From the NCBI GenBank assembly GCA_051984675.1, contig JBPYFK010000070.1, forward strand, positions 1-41,715: a stretch of 41,715 nt of DNA, written 5' to 3'. The DNA is from JBPYFK01 sp051984675 (GTDB taxonomy: Bacteria; Actinomycetota; Actinomycetes; Mycobacteriales; Pseudonocardiaceae). The position numbers and the translations under genes are program-made. The notes under the pieces are model-generated. The model saw nothing but the letters and a program-made list of their open reading frames with translations. It was not told where the DNA came from and made no database searches. Positions 7,946 to 17,199 of this stretch are shown piece after piece; within the stretch, counting starts at the first letter, position 1; every line of letters begins with the position of its first letter.

Positions 7946-10894
7946 TCAGCTAGGAGGCGGCGTCCATGAGACGCCGTCCACCGCGTCCGACGCAGGCTGA
8001 CGGTGCCGCGCGCGAGAGCCGACCACGTCCTCGTCGACGCTCGCCCGTGCTCGGCGCCCGCCCGCGCGGCCGAGATCCGGGACTGTGGACGAATGTCGCC
8101 CAACACCCACCGTGCTGGCCGGGTCGTCGCCGGGTTGGCCGCTACCGGTCTGGCCACCAGTGGTCTGACCCGCAGTCGCCGAGCCGCCAGATCGATCGGA
8201 GCGGCCGACGACAGCCTGATCCGCCGCGTACCTGTGATGATTTTCACGCCTTGTAGCGGCCCGGTCGGCGTCGCTGGCGACTGGATAAGACCCCCGCTGA
8301 TTGCGCCTTCCGTCCTCATAGGCCATGAGCGCTTCCGCGAGGAGATCGGCGAGACCAACGTCCTGACGGTCATTCACGTTCTGCTCTTCGGGCCGCTGCG
8401 AAGTGTCCGCGACCTGTCGATGCCGCGCCCCGTCTCCGCCGGAACCGTCATCCGCCCTTTCGGGCACGGGCGACTCGGAGGCAGTGGCATCGCCGGAGAC
8501 TAACCCGGGAACCGCGGTAGAGCCTGGGCTTCCCCGGTCGGGCGACTCGGGCACCAACCGCAGACCTGCTCGGATCTCTGCCAGCGAACGCCCCTCAGGC
8601 TGCCTGCTCTCCCCTGTATCGCCTGGCGAGACGTCAGATGCTCCCGCAGGGTTCGACGCCAACGCTGCGTCATCCGGTCGGAAACCGGATGTCTGAGAGG
8701 TACCGAGCGGCGGCGCCTCAGTCGTGGCCGCTTCGAAGGACTCCGATTCCGACGATGCGCCATGGTCCCCACGCGGCCAACCATCCTCCGACGGGAGTGG
8801 CGGCACCACGGGCATGATCGTTGTCAGGTCGGGCGAGTCGGCTCGTGACCGGCCCGCCCCGGCGTCCCGCACCTGAGCACTGTCGGATTCAGCGTTCCAC
8901 GACGATGGCCCGAGGGTCGGGAAGTCCGCGAACGGATCTTCCGTATCCAGTTGATACCCCGGTTCGTCTTCCGGGAGATACTGCCACTCGGAGTTGTTCG
9001 ACGTCTGACGACTCTGGTCAGCTCTGTCGCCACCAATCCAGTCGTCACCAGTCCTGCCGTCATCGGTTCTGACGTTCGAGGAGCCTGCCAAGAGCGAGGA
9101 GAAATCGGGCGCGCTGGCACGGACCGGGTTGACCTCGTCCGGGTCGAACGGCGGCGTCTCGGATTCCGGCCCGAGGACGTTCGCCGCCAAACGGTAAGGG
9201 TCCGCGTCGAACATGGGGGGCGAAAGCTGCGGTTCCTCCGGCGACGCCTGATGCCGCACCGAAGGAGCGGCCGGCGGTGTCACGGCGTTCTCGGCCGAGT
9301 CACCAACTGCGTGGTTCGCCACACCGTCTTCGAACGCATCCGCCGTCGCGCCGTGGCGAGAGCGCTGCCCGACGCCCCCACCTGCGTCCTGCGCGGACGC
9401 AGGCTGTTCCTCTGAAGTGCGGTCCTCGCCCGCTTGAGCGGACATCTCGACCTCGCCGGTCGCAGCAGCGAAACCCGATCCGAACGACTCGGTAAGGCCG
9501 TATCCCGCTGCTCCCGAATAGCCGGGCACGCCGGCATCGCTGTCCTCCCGCCGAGCACGCCTCCCAGGTCGCGGCTGCGTGTCCGGGCTGTCCGGCTGGT
9601 CCTGGGCAGCGCGTCGTCCCGAACGGCGTGGCACCGGCATGTCGGGGCCCGAGGACGTCCCAGCGTTGTTCGCGGTCACCGAATCCGCGAAATATGCGTC
9701 TGCCTGTCCGCTGCCTGCACTCGCCCGGCCAGTCACCGTGTCCATCAACTGGCGAGCAGAGGTCGCACCGTCGTTTCCCGCGGGCATCGCCGCTCGGCGA
9801 CGCGCCGCTCCGCCCTGCTCAGGTACCGAACTCGTGTGAGCAGGGAACTCGGTGAGCAGTCGGGTACGCGCCGCCTCCACCATCGCGCGCCAGCGCCGAT
9901 CGGCCGCGTGCGCTCCTCGCAAGCACCGCAGGGCCGCCGGGAAGTCCTGCTCCTGCTCATGCGCGCAGGAAAGCGCGTTCAGGCTCTCCGCGAGTAACGC
10001 CACGAGGTCGTGGCGTTCCGCCGTCGCCGACGCCTCGGTCAGCAGCCCCAGCCGGCTACCGTGATCACCTGCTGGCTCGTGCACCCGTGTCGCCACGGCC
10101 ACCCGCAACCATCCCGCGGGTTCGGCCGTCGCAGCGCGAACGGCTGCGGTCAAGATCTGCCGGGCGGCCTCCAGCGCCTCCGCACGCAGCCCCTGGTCCA
10201 GCAGGGCGTGAACCAGTTCCAAGACAAGGTCAGCACAGACCTCACCGCTGTCAGCCGCAGGATCACCGAGGCACTCCAGCAACGCCAGACCAGACCGAGC
10301 GGCACGCACCGCCTCATCAAACTCCCCGAGACGCCGGTGGTGTGCCGCGCGGACCGCCCGTAACCGGGCACGCATCAGCTCTACCGTGTCCCGGTGGAGG
10401 TCGGGGGCGGCGGCGTAGAGCCGCTCGGCCTCATCCAGCGCTTCCGCTCGTTCGCTTTCCCTGCCGTAGACCGGGACCACGTGTGCGAACTCGATCAAGG
10501 CATCAGCGCGAAGCGCGGGTGCCAGCTGCTCTTGCTCCAGCACGGGCTGGAGGACGCGCAGCGCCACGTCGTGCACTCGCGAGCGGCGGGCGCAGCTCGC
10601 GAGTTCCACGCTCAGTTCGGCGGAGCTGACGCTGTCGCCGGATGACCGCGCATCGCGCAACGCGGCGATCGCGCGTTCGGTAGCGGCCACGCCCTTGCCC
10701 AGCCGGTTGGCCGAGAACAGCGCTAGCGCCTCCGCCCGCAGGCGCAGTGCCCGGTCACCGCTGTGCCGCGCGTACGCCGCCGCACGATCGCTGAGCATCA
10801 AGGACAGCTCTGGAGCCCGCCACCGCATCCGCCACGCGGGGTCGAGAAGTTCCGGCACCCGGTTGCCCGGATGCGAACCGCCCACACTTGGCAC
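7946..10894 (-). CDS. Large helical-repeat protein with long disordered acidic tail, function unknown
   Basis: The 982-aa product has two parts. Residues 1 to about 370 are Ala/Leu/Arg-rich amphipathic helices in regular pairs, resembling tetratricopeptide-type repeats. From about 370 to the end it is low-complexity, rich in Ser, Asp, Gly, Pro and Gln with scattered GRRAR patches, and probably disordered. No catalytic motif, signal peptide or membrane helix is visible. GTG at 10894 has GGGAG about 5 nt upstream and begins 23 bp after the ettA stop, so the gene is probably transcribed with ettA. Repeats of this type usually bind partner proteins. The function is unknown. Confidence 0.75.
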   Translation of the reverse strand: MPSVGGSHPGNRVPELLDPAWRMRWRAPELSLMLSDRAAAYARHSGDRALRLRAEALALFSANRLGKGVAATERAIAALRDARSSGDSVSSAELSVELASCARRSRVHDVALRVLQPVLEQEQLAPALRADALIEFAHVVPVYGRESERAEALDEAERLYAAAPDLHRDTVELMRARLRAVRAAHHRRLGEFDEAVRAARSGLALLECLGDPAADSGEVCADLVLELVHALLDQGLRAEALEAARQILTAAVRAATAEPAGWLRVAVATRVHEPAGDHGSRLGLLTEASATAERHDLVALLAESLNALSCAHEQEQDFPAALRCLRGAHAADRRWRAMVEAARTRLLTEFPAHTSSVPEQGGAARRRAAMPAGNDGATSARQLMDTVTGRASAGSGQADAYFADSVTANNAGTSSGPDMPVPRRSGRRAAQDQPDSPDTQPRPGRRARREDSDAGVPGYSGAAGYGLTESFGSGFAAATGEVEMSAQAGEDRTSEEQPASAQDAGGGVGQRSRHGATADAFEDGVANHAVGDSAENAVTPPAAPSVRHQASPEEPQLSPPMFDADPYRLAANVLGPESETPPFDPDEVNPVRASAPDFSSLLAGSSNVRTDDGRTGDDWIGGDRADQSRQTSNNSEWQYLPEDEPGYQLDTEDPFADFPTLGPSSWNAESDSAQVRDAGAGRSRADSPDLTTIMPVVPPLPSEDGWPRGDHGASSESESFEAATTEAPPLGTSQTSGFRPDDAALASNPAGASDVSPGDTGESRQPEGRSLAEIRAGLRLVPESPDRGSPGSTAVPGLVSGDATASESPVPERADDGSGGDGARHRQVADTSQRPEEQNVNDRQDVGLADLLAEALMAYEDGRRNQRGSYPVASDADRAATRRENHHRYAADQAVVGRSDRSGGSATAGQTTGGQTGSGQPGDDPASTVGVGRHSSTVPDLGRAGGRRARASVDEDVVGSRARHRQPASDAVDGVSWTPPPS

Positions 10895-10917
10895 AGCGAC
10901 TCCCTGGTCAGCTCTGG

Positions 10918-12594
10918 TCAGCCCCGGGTCAGCTTGCGATGGGTCACCCGGTGAGGACGCGCGGCGTCCGGCCCCAGCCGTTCGATCTTGTTCTTCTCGT
11001 AGCCCTCGAAGTTACCTTCGAACCAGAACCAGCGGGCCGGGTCCTCCTCCGTGCCTTCCCAAGCGAGGATGTGCGTCGCGACCCGGTCCAGGAACCACCG
11101 GTCGTGAGAGATCACGACGGCACAGCCGGGGAACTGCTGGAGGGCGTTCTCCAGGGAGCCCAGGGTCTCGACGTCGAGGTCGTTGGTCGGCTCGTCCAGC
11201 AGGATCAGGTTGCCACCCTGCTTCAGGGTGAGCGCCAGGTTCAGGCGGTTACGTTCTCCGCCCGAGAGCACCCCGGCAGGCTTCTGCTGGTCCGGCCCCT
11301 TGAACCCGAACGCGCTGACATACGCACGGGACGGCATCTCGACCTGGCCCACCTGGATGTGGTCCAAGCCCTCCGAGACCACCTGCCACACGGTCTTGTC
11401 CGGATCGATGCCCGTCCGATTCTGGTCCACATAGGACAGTCGGACGGTGTCGCCGATCTTGACGTCGCCCTTGTCCGGGTTCTGCAGACCCACAATGGTC
11501 TGGAACAGGGTGGTCTTGCCGACACCGTTGGGTCCGATAACGCCGACAATCCCGTTGCGCGGCAACGTGAACGACAGGCCGTCGATCAGCACCCGCTCGT
11601 CGAACCCCTTGGTGAGGTCGTTGACCTCAACCACGAGGTTGCCCAGGCGCGGGCCGGGCGGGATCTGGATCTCCTCGAAGTCGAGCTTGCGGGTCTTCTC
11701 CGCCTCGGTGGCCATCTCCTCGTACCGCTGGAGACGTGCGCGCGACTTGGACTGGCGTGCCTTGGCATTGGAGCGCACCCACTCCAACTCGTCCTTCAGA
11801 CGCCGCTGCAGCTTCGCGTCACGCTTGCCCTGCACGGCCAAGCGTTCCTGCTTCTTCTCCAGGTAGGTGGAGTAGTTGCCCTCGTACGGGTAGGTACGTC
11901 CGCGGTCGAGTTCGAGAATCCAGCCCGCGACGTTGTCCAGGAAGTACCGGTCGTGGGTCACCGCCAGCACGGCACCGGAGTAGCTGCCGAGGAACTGCTC
12001 AAGCCACTGCACGCTCTCCGCGTCCAGGTGGTTGGTGGGCTCATCGAGCAGCAGCAGGTCGGGCCTGCTCAGCAGCAACTTGCACAGCGCCACCCGTCGA
12101 CGCTCTCCCCCGGACAGGTACTTCACCTCGGCTTCCGGGGGCGGGCATCGAAGCGCGTCCATGGCCTGCTCCAGCTGCGAGTCCAGCTCCCACGCGTCCG
12201 CGTGATCCAAATCCTCCTGGAGCCTGCCCATCTCCTCCATGAGCTCGTCGGTGTAGTCGGTGGCCAGCTGCTCGGCGATGGCGTTGAAGCGGTCGAGCTT
12301 CTTCTTGATCTCGCCGACGCCCTCCTCGACGTTGCCGAGGACGGTCGTCTCCTCGTTCAGCGGTGGCTCCTGCTGCAGGATTCCCACCGTGTAGCCGGGC
12401 GAGAGGAAGGCCTCGCCGTTGTTCGGCTGGTCGAGTCCCGCCATGATCCGGAGCACGGTGGACTTACCGGCACCGTTCGGTCCGACCACGCCGATCTTGG
12501 CCCCGGGATAGAACTGGATGGTCGCGTCATCGAGGATGACCTTGTCCCCGTGCGTCTTGCGCACGTGCTTCATGGTGTAGATGAACTCGGCCAT
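10918..12594 (-). CDS. ettA: ABC-F translational throttle ATPase EttA
   Basis: The 558-aa protein has two ABC ATPase domains and no membrane segments. Walker A motifs are GPNGAGKST in the first half and GPNGVGKTT in the second; signatures LSGGERRRVALC and LSGGERNRLNLA and Walker B LLLDEPTNHLD and LLDEPTNDLD are intact. Length and the N-terminus MAEFIYTMKHVRKTHGDK match EttA, which binds the ribosomal E site and gates the first peptide bond according to ADP/ATP ratio. ATG 12594 is chosen over an upstream in-frame start at 12630. No Shine-Dalgarno is seen; a TACGAT box lies 7 nt upstream, which suggests a leaderless mRNA. Gene order with gdh matches mycobacteria (Rv2476c-Rv2477c). Confidence 0.95.
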   Translation of the reverse strand: MAEFIYTMKHVRKTHGDKVILDDATIQFYPGAKIGVVGPNGAGKSTVLRIMAGLDQPNNGEAFLSPGYTVGILQQEPPLNEETTVLGNVEEGVGEIKKKLDRFNAIAEQLATDYTDELMEEMGRLQEDLDHADAWELDSQLEQAMDALRCPPPEAEVKYLSGGERRRVALCKLLLSRPDLLLLDEPTNHLDAESVQWLEQFLGSYSGAVLAVTHDRYFLDNVAGWILELDRGRTYPYEGNYSTYLEKKQERLAVQGKRDAKLQRRLKDELEWVRSNAKARQSKSRARLQRYEEMATEAEKTRKLDFEEIQIPPGPRLGNLVVEVNDLTKGFDERVLIDGLSFTLPRNGIVGVIGPNGVGKTTLFQTIVGLQNPDKGDVKIGDTVRLSYVDQNRTGIDPDKTVWQVVSEGLDHIQVGQVEMPSRAYVSAFGFKGPDQQKPAGVLSGGERNRLNLALTLKQGGNLILLDEPTNDLDVETLGSLENALQQFPGCAVVISHDRWFLDRVATHILAWEGTEEDPARWFWFEGNFEGYEKNKIERLGPDAARPHRVTHRKLTRG

Positions 12595-12601
12595 GACATG
12601 A

Positions 12602-12607
12602 ATCGTA
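12602..12607 (-). promoter_or_regulatory. -10 box for a leaderless ettA transcript
   Basis: TACGAT on the minus strand is followed by 7 nt and then the ettA ATG. Actinobacterial leaderless genes typically have TANNNT at this distance. No good -35 is visible. Confidence 0.5.
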
Positions 12608-12624
12608 GTTGCGCCCGGCGCCAA

Positions 12625-12642
12625 CCCCACACTGCGGTGGGG
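12625..12642. terminator. Short GC hairpin just upstream of the ettA -10 box
   Basis: CCCCAC and GTGGGG pair around a 6-nt loop and, on the plus strand, are followed by CTTTA. It may be a weak terminator or a DNA element at the ettA promoter; no plus-strand gene ends nearby. Confidence 0.35.
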
Positions 12643-13120
12643 CTTTACAGCCGCATGACGGCGATACCAGATCGGTATCAGATTCGGCGTTCGGCTGACG
12701 GATACCGTTACTGCCGGTGTATGCGGCGCGGCGCCTCGGCGCCGCCTCGATGACGCCTCGTCCGGGTAGGCCGGAAATCGCCCGGTCCCGGCCGGTGCCG
12801 GACAATCCGCAATTGACGGCTGCCCCTAATGCTAATGACTGACCGCTACTGGCTGGCCGTTTTCGGACTGACTCCGTTGGGCACGGCTGGGTCGCGCGGA
12901 AACTCTAGGTTTCCCGTCTCTTCCATCGCATGACGGCCTAGCCGACGATGACATCGTCATCTCGAATGCACGGCCAGCCTCTCGCTTGATCAAGAATCGC
13001 TTGTCGAATTCTTGCTTCGACGTCTCCCGTAGCAGCGCTTCTCACTGACCGGGGTCGGAATGAGATTCTTGCGGGCAGCACCACCGCTACGGACGAGTTC
13101 AGGCGGGCGCCGGCGGGTCC
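12643..13120. other. Gene-free region upstream of ettA with several inverted repeats
   Basis: No convincing gene is present. Visible structure includes GATACC/GGTATC (12663-12679, 5-nt gap) with a third GATACC at 12701, the hairpin GCGGCGCC/GGCGCCGC at 12728-12745, and GATGAC/GTCATC at 12947-12961. Base composition is less GC-rich than the genes on either side. Confidence 0.5.
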
Positions 13121-13181
13121 GGTGCAAGCATGGGAACCTTACTGTCACCGGGTGCGAGGAATGTTCCCATGCTTGCACACC
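13121..13181. repeat. Palindromic repeat, complete hairpin (copy 4)
   Basis: GTGCAAGCATGGGAAC (13122-13137) pairs exactly with 13163-13178. The centre is CACCGGGTG, with one extra G compared with the other copies. It lies 12 bp beyond the ctaG/copD stop. Confidence 0.9.
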
Positions 13182-13192
13182 ACACCCCGACC

Positions 13193-15235
13193 TCAACCCC
13201 TGGCCGAGCGACCGTCACCTTCCGACAACTGCCTGAGCATCGCGTTGTAGGCAGCGAGCTCAGCGTCGCCGTCGCGTTCCGCTCGGCGATCCTCTCGGCG
13301 CGCCGCCCGCTGGTCCGCCAGGCACCACTGGAGAGCGAGCGCGATCATCACCAAGATCAGCGGGACCTCACCTGAAGCCCATGCCAAACCGCCACCGAGT
13401 CGCTGGTCGGCAAGCAAATCCGGCACCCATGGCAACGCCAGCCCCGCAAAGAAATACTGGCCGATAACGTATTGCGACATCATCAGCGCAATCCCGAAGA
13501 ATGCATGAAACGGCATCGACGCGAAAACCAGCCCTAACTTGCCAAGAGCGGGGAGTCGGCGGGGAGCCGGGTCGACACCAATCACTAGCCAGAAGAAAAG
13601 GTAGCCGATCAGCAAGAAGTGCGCGTTCATGAGCAGGTGCGCCCAATGTTCATACAACGCGGCGTCGAACAGGCCGGAGAAGTAAAGCAAATAGAACGAG
13701 CCGACGAATAGTGCCAGCGCGAGCACCGGATGGGTCAGCGCCCGTGTCACCGGCGAGTGAACGAACGCCAACAGCCATTCCCGCGGGCCAGGTGGCTCGG
13801 CACGGCTCGCGGGCCTGAGCACGCGCAACGCCAGAGACATCGGACCGCCCAGGACCAGCAGCGCGGGGGCAAGCATCGACAACATCATGTGCTGCGCCAT
13901 GTGCACGCTGAACATGGCTGGTGCGTACTTGCCGATCCCAGACGATGTCGCGACCAGGAGCGTCGCGCACCCGCACAACCAGGCCGTCGTACGCCCGGCC
14001 GACCAGCGGTCACCACGGAGTCGCAGGCGCCGCAGACCCCGCAGGTAGAAGGCGGCGAGGACCAGCGACAAGGTTCCATAAAGCAGATCGAATCGCCAGT
14101 CGAACAGCATCCTTGCCAGCGTGGGTGGCCCGTCGAGGTCGTACCCGATCAGCAGTGCGACCTTGCTGAGCACGGCGGAGCTCGCTGGAGGCGGAGTACG
14201 TCCGAGGGCTACCGCGACGCCAATCGTCGCGAACATGACCAACATCTCGGCGGCTCCGAGCCGGAGCAAGGACCCGACCCCCGCGCTGGCGCCGTCCTGG
14301 ACCCTTCGGACCGCACGGCGGCGCTGAAGATAGCCGATCCCCCCAAGCGCGCCCAGCAAGCACAGTTTGATCAGCACCAGCGCGCCGTACGTCGTGCTCA
14401 GTAGTTGCCCCACTTGCACCCGCACCAGAGTGTTGACGACCCCTGAGGCGGCCATAGCGATCCAGCAGACCAAGGCAATCGACGAGAATCTCCTGGTCAC
14501 CAGGGCCAGGTGCGCGCCACCACGTGCCGCGTGCGCAAGCAACGCGACCAGTCCGCCGACCCACAAGGTCGCGCCGAACAGGTGGTACAGCAAACTGGTC
14601 GTAGCTAGATCGTGCGAACCCCCGCTGGAGGAGTGCCCCGTCGCGATCAGCGGGAAGAGCCCTGCCAACGCGCCCAGGAATAGCCCTACCGACCAGCCCC
14701 ACGACAGGACCACGCGACTGGCGATAGCGAGCACCAAAGCGATGACTGCGGTCAAGGTCCACGCCTGTGCTTCGCCGAGGGCGCTCAACGAGGCCATCAA
14801 CGCTGCGGGCCGGAGAACCTCCCCGATCGGGCGACCGGTCGCATCGGCGGCGGTAAACGGGACAACAAGTATTGCCCCGACCACCCAGACGCTGGCCGCC
14901 CAGCCGGCGGCCCGAACGGCAGCAAAACCGTCCGCGGTCAACATGCCGGACCGCTCCGCAGGGATGCCGAACGCCACCAGAAGGAGTGAACCAACACACA
15001 GCACCGCACCGGCCTCAGCGATCACGCGAACAATCGGCAGGCCATAGCGTGTGACATCGCCAGGGTTGGGTAGTCCGTATGCGGCGTAGACATCACTTCC
15101 TGACAGAGCCGTGAGCGCGAGCGCGACAAACCCGGCCAACACGACCGCAGTCACCGCCAAAGCGCCCACCGCACGTGAACGTCCGGTATCGCGTACGGCT
15201 ACGAATCGCTTGTTGCTGGCAGCTTCGGAAGGCAC
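13193..15235 (-). CDS. CopD-CtaG fusion membrane protein (copper / cytochrome c oxidase assembly)
   Basis: The 680-aa protein is polytopic throughout. The first half, to about residue 350, has the pattern of CopD copper-resistance membrane domains, including HLFGATLWVGGLVAL. The second half is a caa3-type CtaG domain with SVHMAQHMMLSMLAPALLVL and a run of conserved histidines. CtaG-type proteins help insert copper into cytochrome oxidase; CopD domains move copper across the membrane. The fusion is common in actinobacteria (Rv0102-like). The C-terminus is a charged coil. GTG 15235 has no Shine-Dalgarno but has TACGCT 6 nt upstream, so the mRNA may be leaderless. It is transcribed alone, with a palindromic repeat 12 bp past the stop. 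Confidence 0.9.
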   Translation of the reverse strand: MPSEAASNKRFVAVRDTGRSRAVGALAVTAVVLAGFVALALTALSGSDVYAAYGLPNPGDVTRYGLPIVRVIAEAGAVLCVGSLLLVAFGIPAERSGMLTADGFAAVRAAGWAASVWVVGAILVVPFTAADATGRPIGEVLRPAALMASLSALGEAQAWTLTAVIALVLAIASRVVLSWGWSVGLFLGALAGLFPLIATGHSSSGGSHDLATTSLLYHLFGATLWVGGLVALLAHAARGGAHLALVTRRFSSIALVCWIAMAASGVVNTLVRVQVGQLLSTTYGALVLIKLCLLGALGGIGYLQRRRAVRRVQDGASAGVGSLLRLGAAEMLVMFATIGVAVALGRTPPPASSAVLSKVALLIGYDLDGPPTLARMLFDWRFDLLYGTLSLVLAAFYLRGLRRLRLRGDRWSAGRTTAWLCGCATLLVATSSGIGKYAPAMFSVHMAQHMMLSMLAPALLVLGGPMSLALRVLRPASRAEPPGPREWLLAFVHSPVTRALTHPVLALALFVGSFYLLYFSGLFDAALYEHWAHLLMNAHFLLIGYLFFWLVIGVDPAPRRLPALGKLGLVFASMPFHAFFGIALMMSQYVIGQYFFAGLALPWVPDLLADQRLGGGLAWASGEVPLILVMIALALQWCLADQRAARREDRRAERDGDAELAAYNAMLRQLSEGDGRSARG

Positions 15236-15241
15236 CCGACG

Positions 15242-15247
15242 AGCGTA
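15242..15247 (-). promoter_or_regulatory. -10 box for the CopD-CtaG gene
   Basis: TACGCT on the minus strand stands 6 nt before the GTG start. With no ribosome-binding site present, it fits a leaderless promoter; no clear -35 is seen. Confidence 0.45.
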
Positions 15248-15365
15248 ACCACCGGCAAATGACCTTCTCCGTCGGAGGTGTGCTGGTCAGCGGTCCGATT
15301 CCCGGCGCGAACACGTTCCGCGAAAGGCCGTCAATCGCGTACGGCGCAGCGGTGGCGTGAGGCAA

Positions 15366-15395
15366 GTGCGAGGAAGGTTCCCTTGCTCGCATCAC
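15366..15395. repeat. Palindromic repeat, right arm only (copy 5)
   Basis: The segment contains GTGCGAGGAAGGTTCCCTTG and a right outer stem, but the left inner arm is missing, as if deleted between the left flank and the centre. Confidence 0.75.
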
Positions 15396-15443
15396 GGGTC
15401 GCCCCCTTAGACCCTCTGTCACCATTTGGTTACGGTCGCGCTG

Positions 15444-15471
15444 CGCCCGCCGCCGCGACTGGCGGCGGGCG
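15444..15471. terminator. Strong 11-bp GC hairpin in the ctaG/MFS intergenic region
   Basis: CGCCCGCCGCC (15444-15454) pairs perfectly with 15461-15471 around GCGACT. There is no U-tract. No intact gene ends here, so it may be a leftover terminator or structural DNA element. The rest of 15472-15829 is gene-free and unusually AT-rich from 15550 to 15780. Confidence 0.4.
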
Positions 15472-15749
15472 ACCCCACCGCGATTGACCCGGACACCGGG
15501 GCAGCGAGGGATAGCCGCGCAGGCGTCTCCTGCGGGCCGGACGCGCTCGCAGCCTGGACAAATCACTCCAGTATTGCCATGTCCCTCAACTCACCTGGGT
15601 GTCTGGATCACACGAGAAAGCTCCGTCACAAAACTAACTAACTGAACCAGCATCGTGTTAAATCTCCACAAAGAGACAGAACAACATGGTGTAGGTAACG
15701 GAAAAGTCCCGTGTGAGCCAGAGGACCTTCACTCCGACACGGCAGGCTA

Positions 15750-15765
15750 CTAACTTCGAAATTAG
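15750..15765. promoter_or_regulatory. Near-palindrome upstream of the MFS remnant
   Basis: CTAACTTCGAAATTAG is a 16-bp dyad with one mismatched pair, in the AT-rich stretch before the decayed transporter. Size and symmetry fit a MarR-type operator, which would match the MarR gene downstream; this is inference. Confidence 0.3.
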
Positions 15766-15829
15766 TTCTGTCACCGATCTACATGGCGGCGACCGCCAAC
15801 CAACGGCCGAAGTGGAGGTCGGAGGTCGA

Positions 15830-16502
15830 ATGGGCATGCTCACCGAGCGGCCAAGGCCGCGCTTCGTACGTGAGCACCCCGAGCGGGATGACCCCCTTGG
15901 TCGACCTGTCGGTCATGCGACCGCCGCCAGTAGCGGCCGGCTTGGCGGGTGCCTTGTGCGGCTATCTCGTGTTGTTCGGACCGTTGACGCTGTTTCCGCA
16001 GGTATTCGGCGCTCACGGCGCAGCGGGGGTGGAAACCGGCTTCATGCTCACCGCGTTGCCCGCCGGTTTCGCGATAGCGGCGGTAGCAGGCGAGAAAATC
16101 CTCCCTCTGCGATGGGGCGTACGAGCGCGATCCATCGGAGGCGCGATGCTCGCGCTCTTGGCGACCGGAGCACTCGTGTTCGCACCTACGCACGCGACCT
16201 GGGTGGTGATCTTGCTGCTCGTACTCGGCTTCGGCTTGGGGATCTTCATCCCTGCCAACAACACCTCGATCATGGCGGCTATCCCGGCCCGGGTATCGGC
16301 CGTTGGCGGCGGATTGGTGAACATGGGGCGCAGTTTGGGTATCGCGCTGGGTGTGGCCCTGGTGACACTGTCTCTGCACGCCGCTGACCAGCTTGGAGGG
16401 GTTTCAGAGGGGCCTCGCCTCGCGTTGGGTGTGCTGGCGCTCTTCGCGCTCGCGGCAGGCGCCAGCGGCCTGTTCGCCCATCGACCTCGCCGCTCGACCT
16501 AA
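15830..16502 (+). pseudogene. Decayed DHA2-type MFS drug exporter (3' half, frameshifted)
   Basis: Only the second half of a 14-helix EmrB/QacA-like transporter remains. The loop sequence MLTERPRPRFVREHPERDDP is read from 15836 in one frame, while PLVDLSVMRPPPVAAGLAG continues in the next frame. An extra base in the run at 15891-15901 breaks the join. Downstream there are five or six hydrophobic segments ending at TAA 16502. The N-terminal half is absent. A 239-aa frame starting at 15783 exists but begins with sequence that has no transporter character. The intact MarR gene 95 bp downstream probably once controlled this exporter. Confidence 0.7.
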
Positions 16503-16539
16503 GCCAACGTTCGCAGCGTGTGGACTAGGGATAGTTTGG

Positions 16540-16558
16540 CGGTAGCGACCGACTACCG
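16540..16558. promoter_or_regulatory. Inverted repeat at the marR promoter
   Basis: CGGTAG and CTACCG flank 7 nt, just downstream of a possible promoter TTCGCA-N16-TAGTTT (16510-16537). A dyad over the expected start site fits autorepression by the MarR protein. Confidence 0.4.
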
Positions 16559-16597
16559 ACGTGTCCGCCGCACTCGACTCCGTAGGGAGACGCCGCG

Positions 16598-17116
16598 ATG
16601 ACCACCTCCGCCACGCAGCCTGGCGACCAGGTCTCTCAACCTATGGCGGAGAGCGAGACCGCCCTGGCCGACGTCATCGCACGGCTGCGCCGCGCGATGC
16701 GGCGGGCTGCGCGCACTGCTGACCCCGACAACACGCTTTCGGTCGCGCAACTGGAACTGCTGTCGTGCCTCGCCGAGAATCCCGGCGCCCGGCCGAGCCA
16801 GCTCGCACGCCTGTTGAACCTCGCCCCCAACTCGGTCACGAGCCTGGTTAACGGCCTGCAGACACGCCACCTGATCGACCGTACGGGCGGGAACGGCGAC
16901 CGCAGGACCGTGTCGCTGACGCTGACAGAAGCCGGCTCGCGCGCGGTCCGCGACTGGCAGGCTACCAACACCGCCATCCTGCGGGCCGCGTTCGCCGACC
17001 TACACCCTGGGTGGCAGCACCTACTGGGCGCCTCGCTGCCCGCGCTGCGTGAGCTCATCCACGCCATTGATATCCAAGCCGAGTCGCCCGCTACGACTTC
17101 GAAGAACGACCCGTAA
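16598..17116 (+). CDS. MarR-family transcriptional regulator
   Basis: The 172-aa protein has the winged-helix arrangement of MarR dimers: a helical dimer arm, RPSQLARLLNLAPNSVTSLV as the DNA-recognition helix region (near residues 68-87), then the wing with NGDRRTVSLTLTEAG and a C-terminal dimer helix. ATG 16598 is preceded by GGGAG at normal spacing. It follows a decayed MFS exporter, so its usual partner appears lost; it may still regulate itself or the nitroreductase gene downstream. The ligand is unknown, although phenolic or xenobiotic compounds are common for the family. Confidence 0.9.
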   Translation: MTTSATQPGDQVSQPMAESETALADVIARLRRAMRRAARTADPDNTLSVAQLELLSCLAENPGARPSQLARLLNLAPNSVTSLVNGLQTRHLIDRTGGNGDRRTVSLTLTEAGSRAVRDWQATNTAILRAAFADLHPGWQHLLGASLPALRELIHAIDIQAESPATTSKNDP

Positions 17117-17170
17117 CCAAGCCCGGCCTGCGGTGTGCGGGCCACGGCGTGGCGGCCCTGGGTCGTCTGG

Positions 17171-17199
17171 TGTGACAGGAAGGTTCCCTTGCTGCCACC
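17171..17199. repeat. Palindromic repeat, right arm only (copy 6)
   Basis: TGACAGGAAGGTTCCCTTGC continues into GCTGCCACC. The left arm is missing. It lies about 55 bp after the marR stop, upstream of the nitroreductase gene. It is the last copy before a gap of nearly 10 kb. Confidence 0.75.

Noticed and set aside
10888..12753. 621-codon plus-strand frame opposite ettA
   Set aside because: It mirrors conserved ABC-F motifs on the other strand and shows no protein family character.
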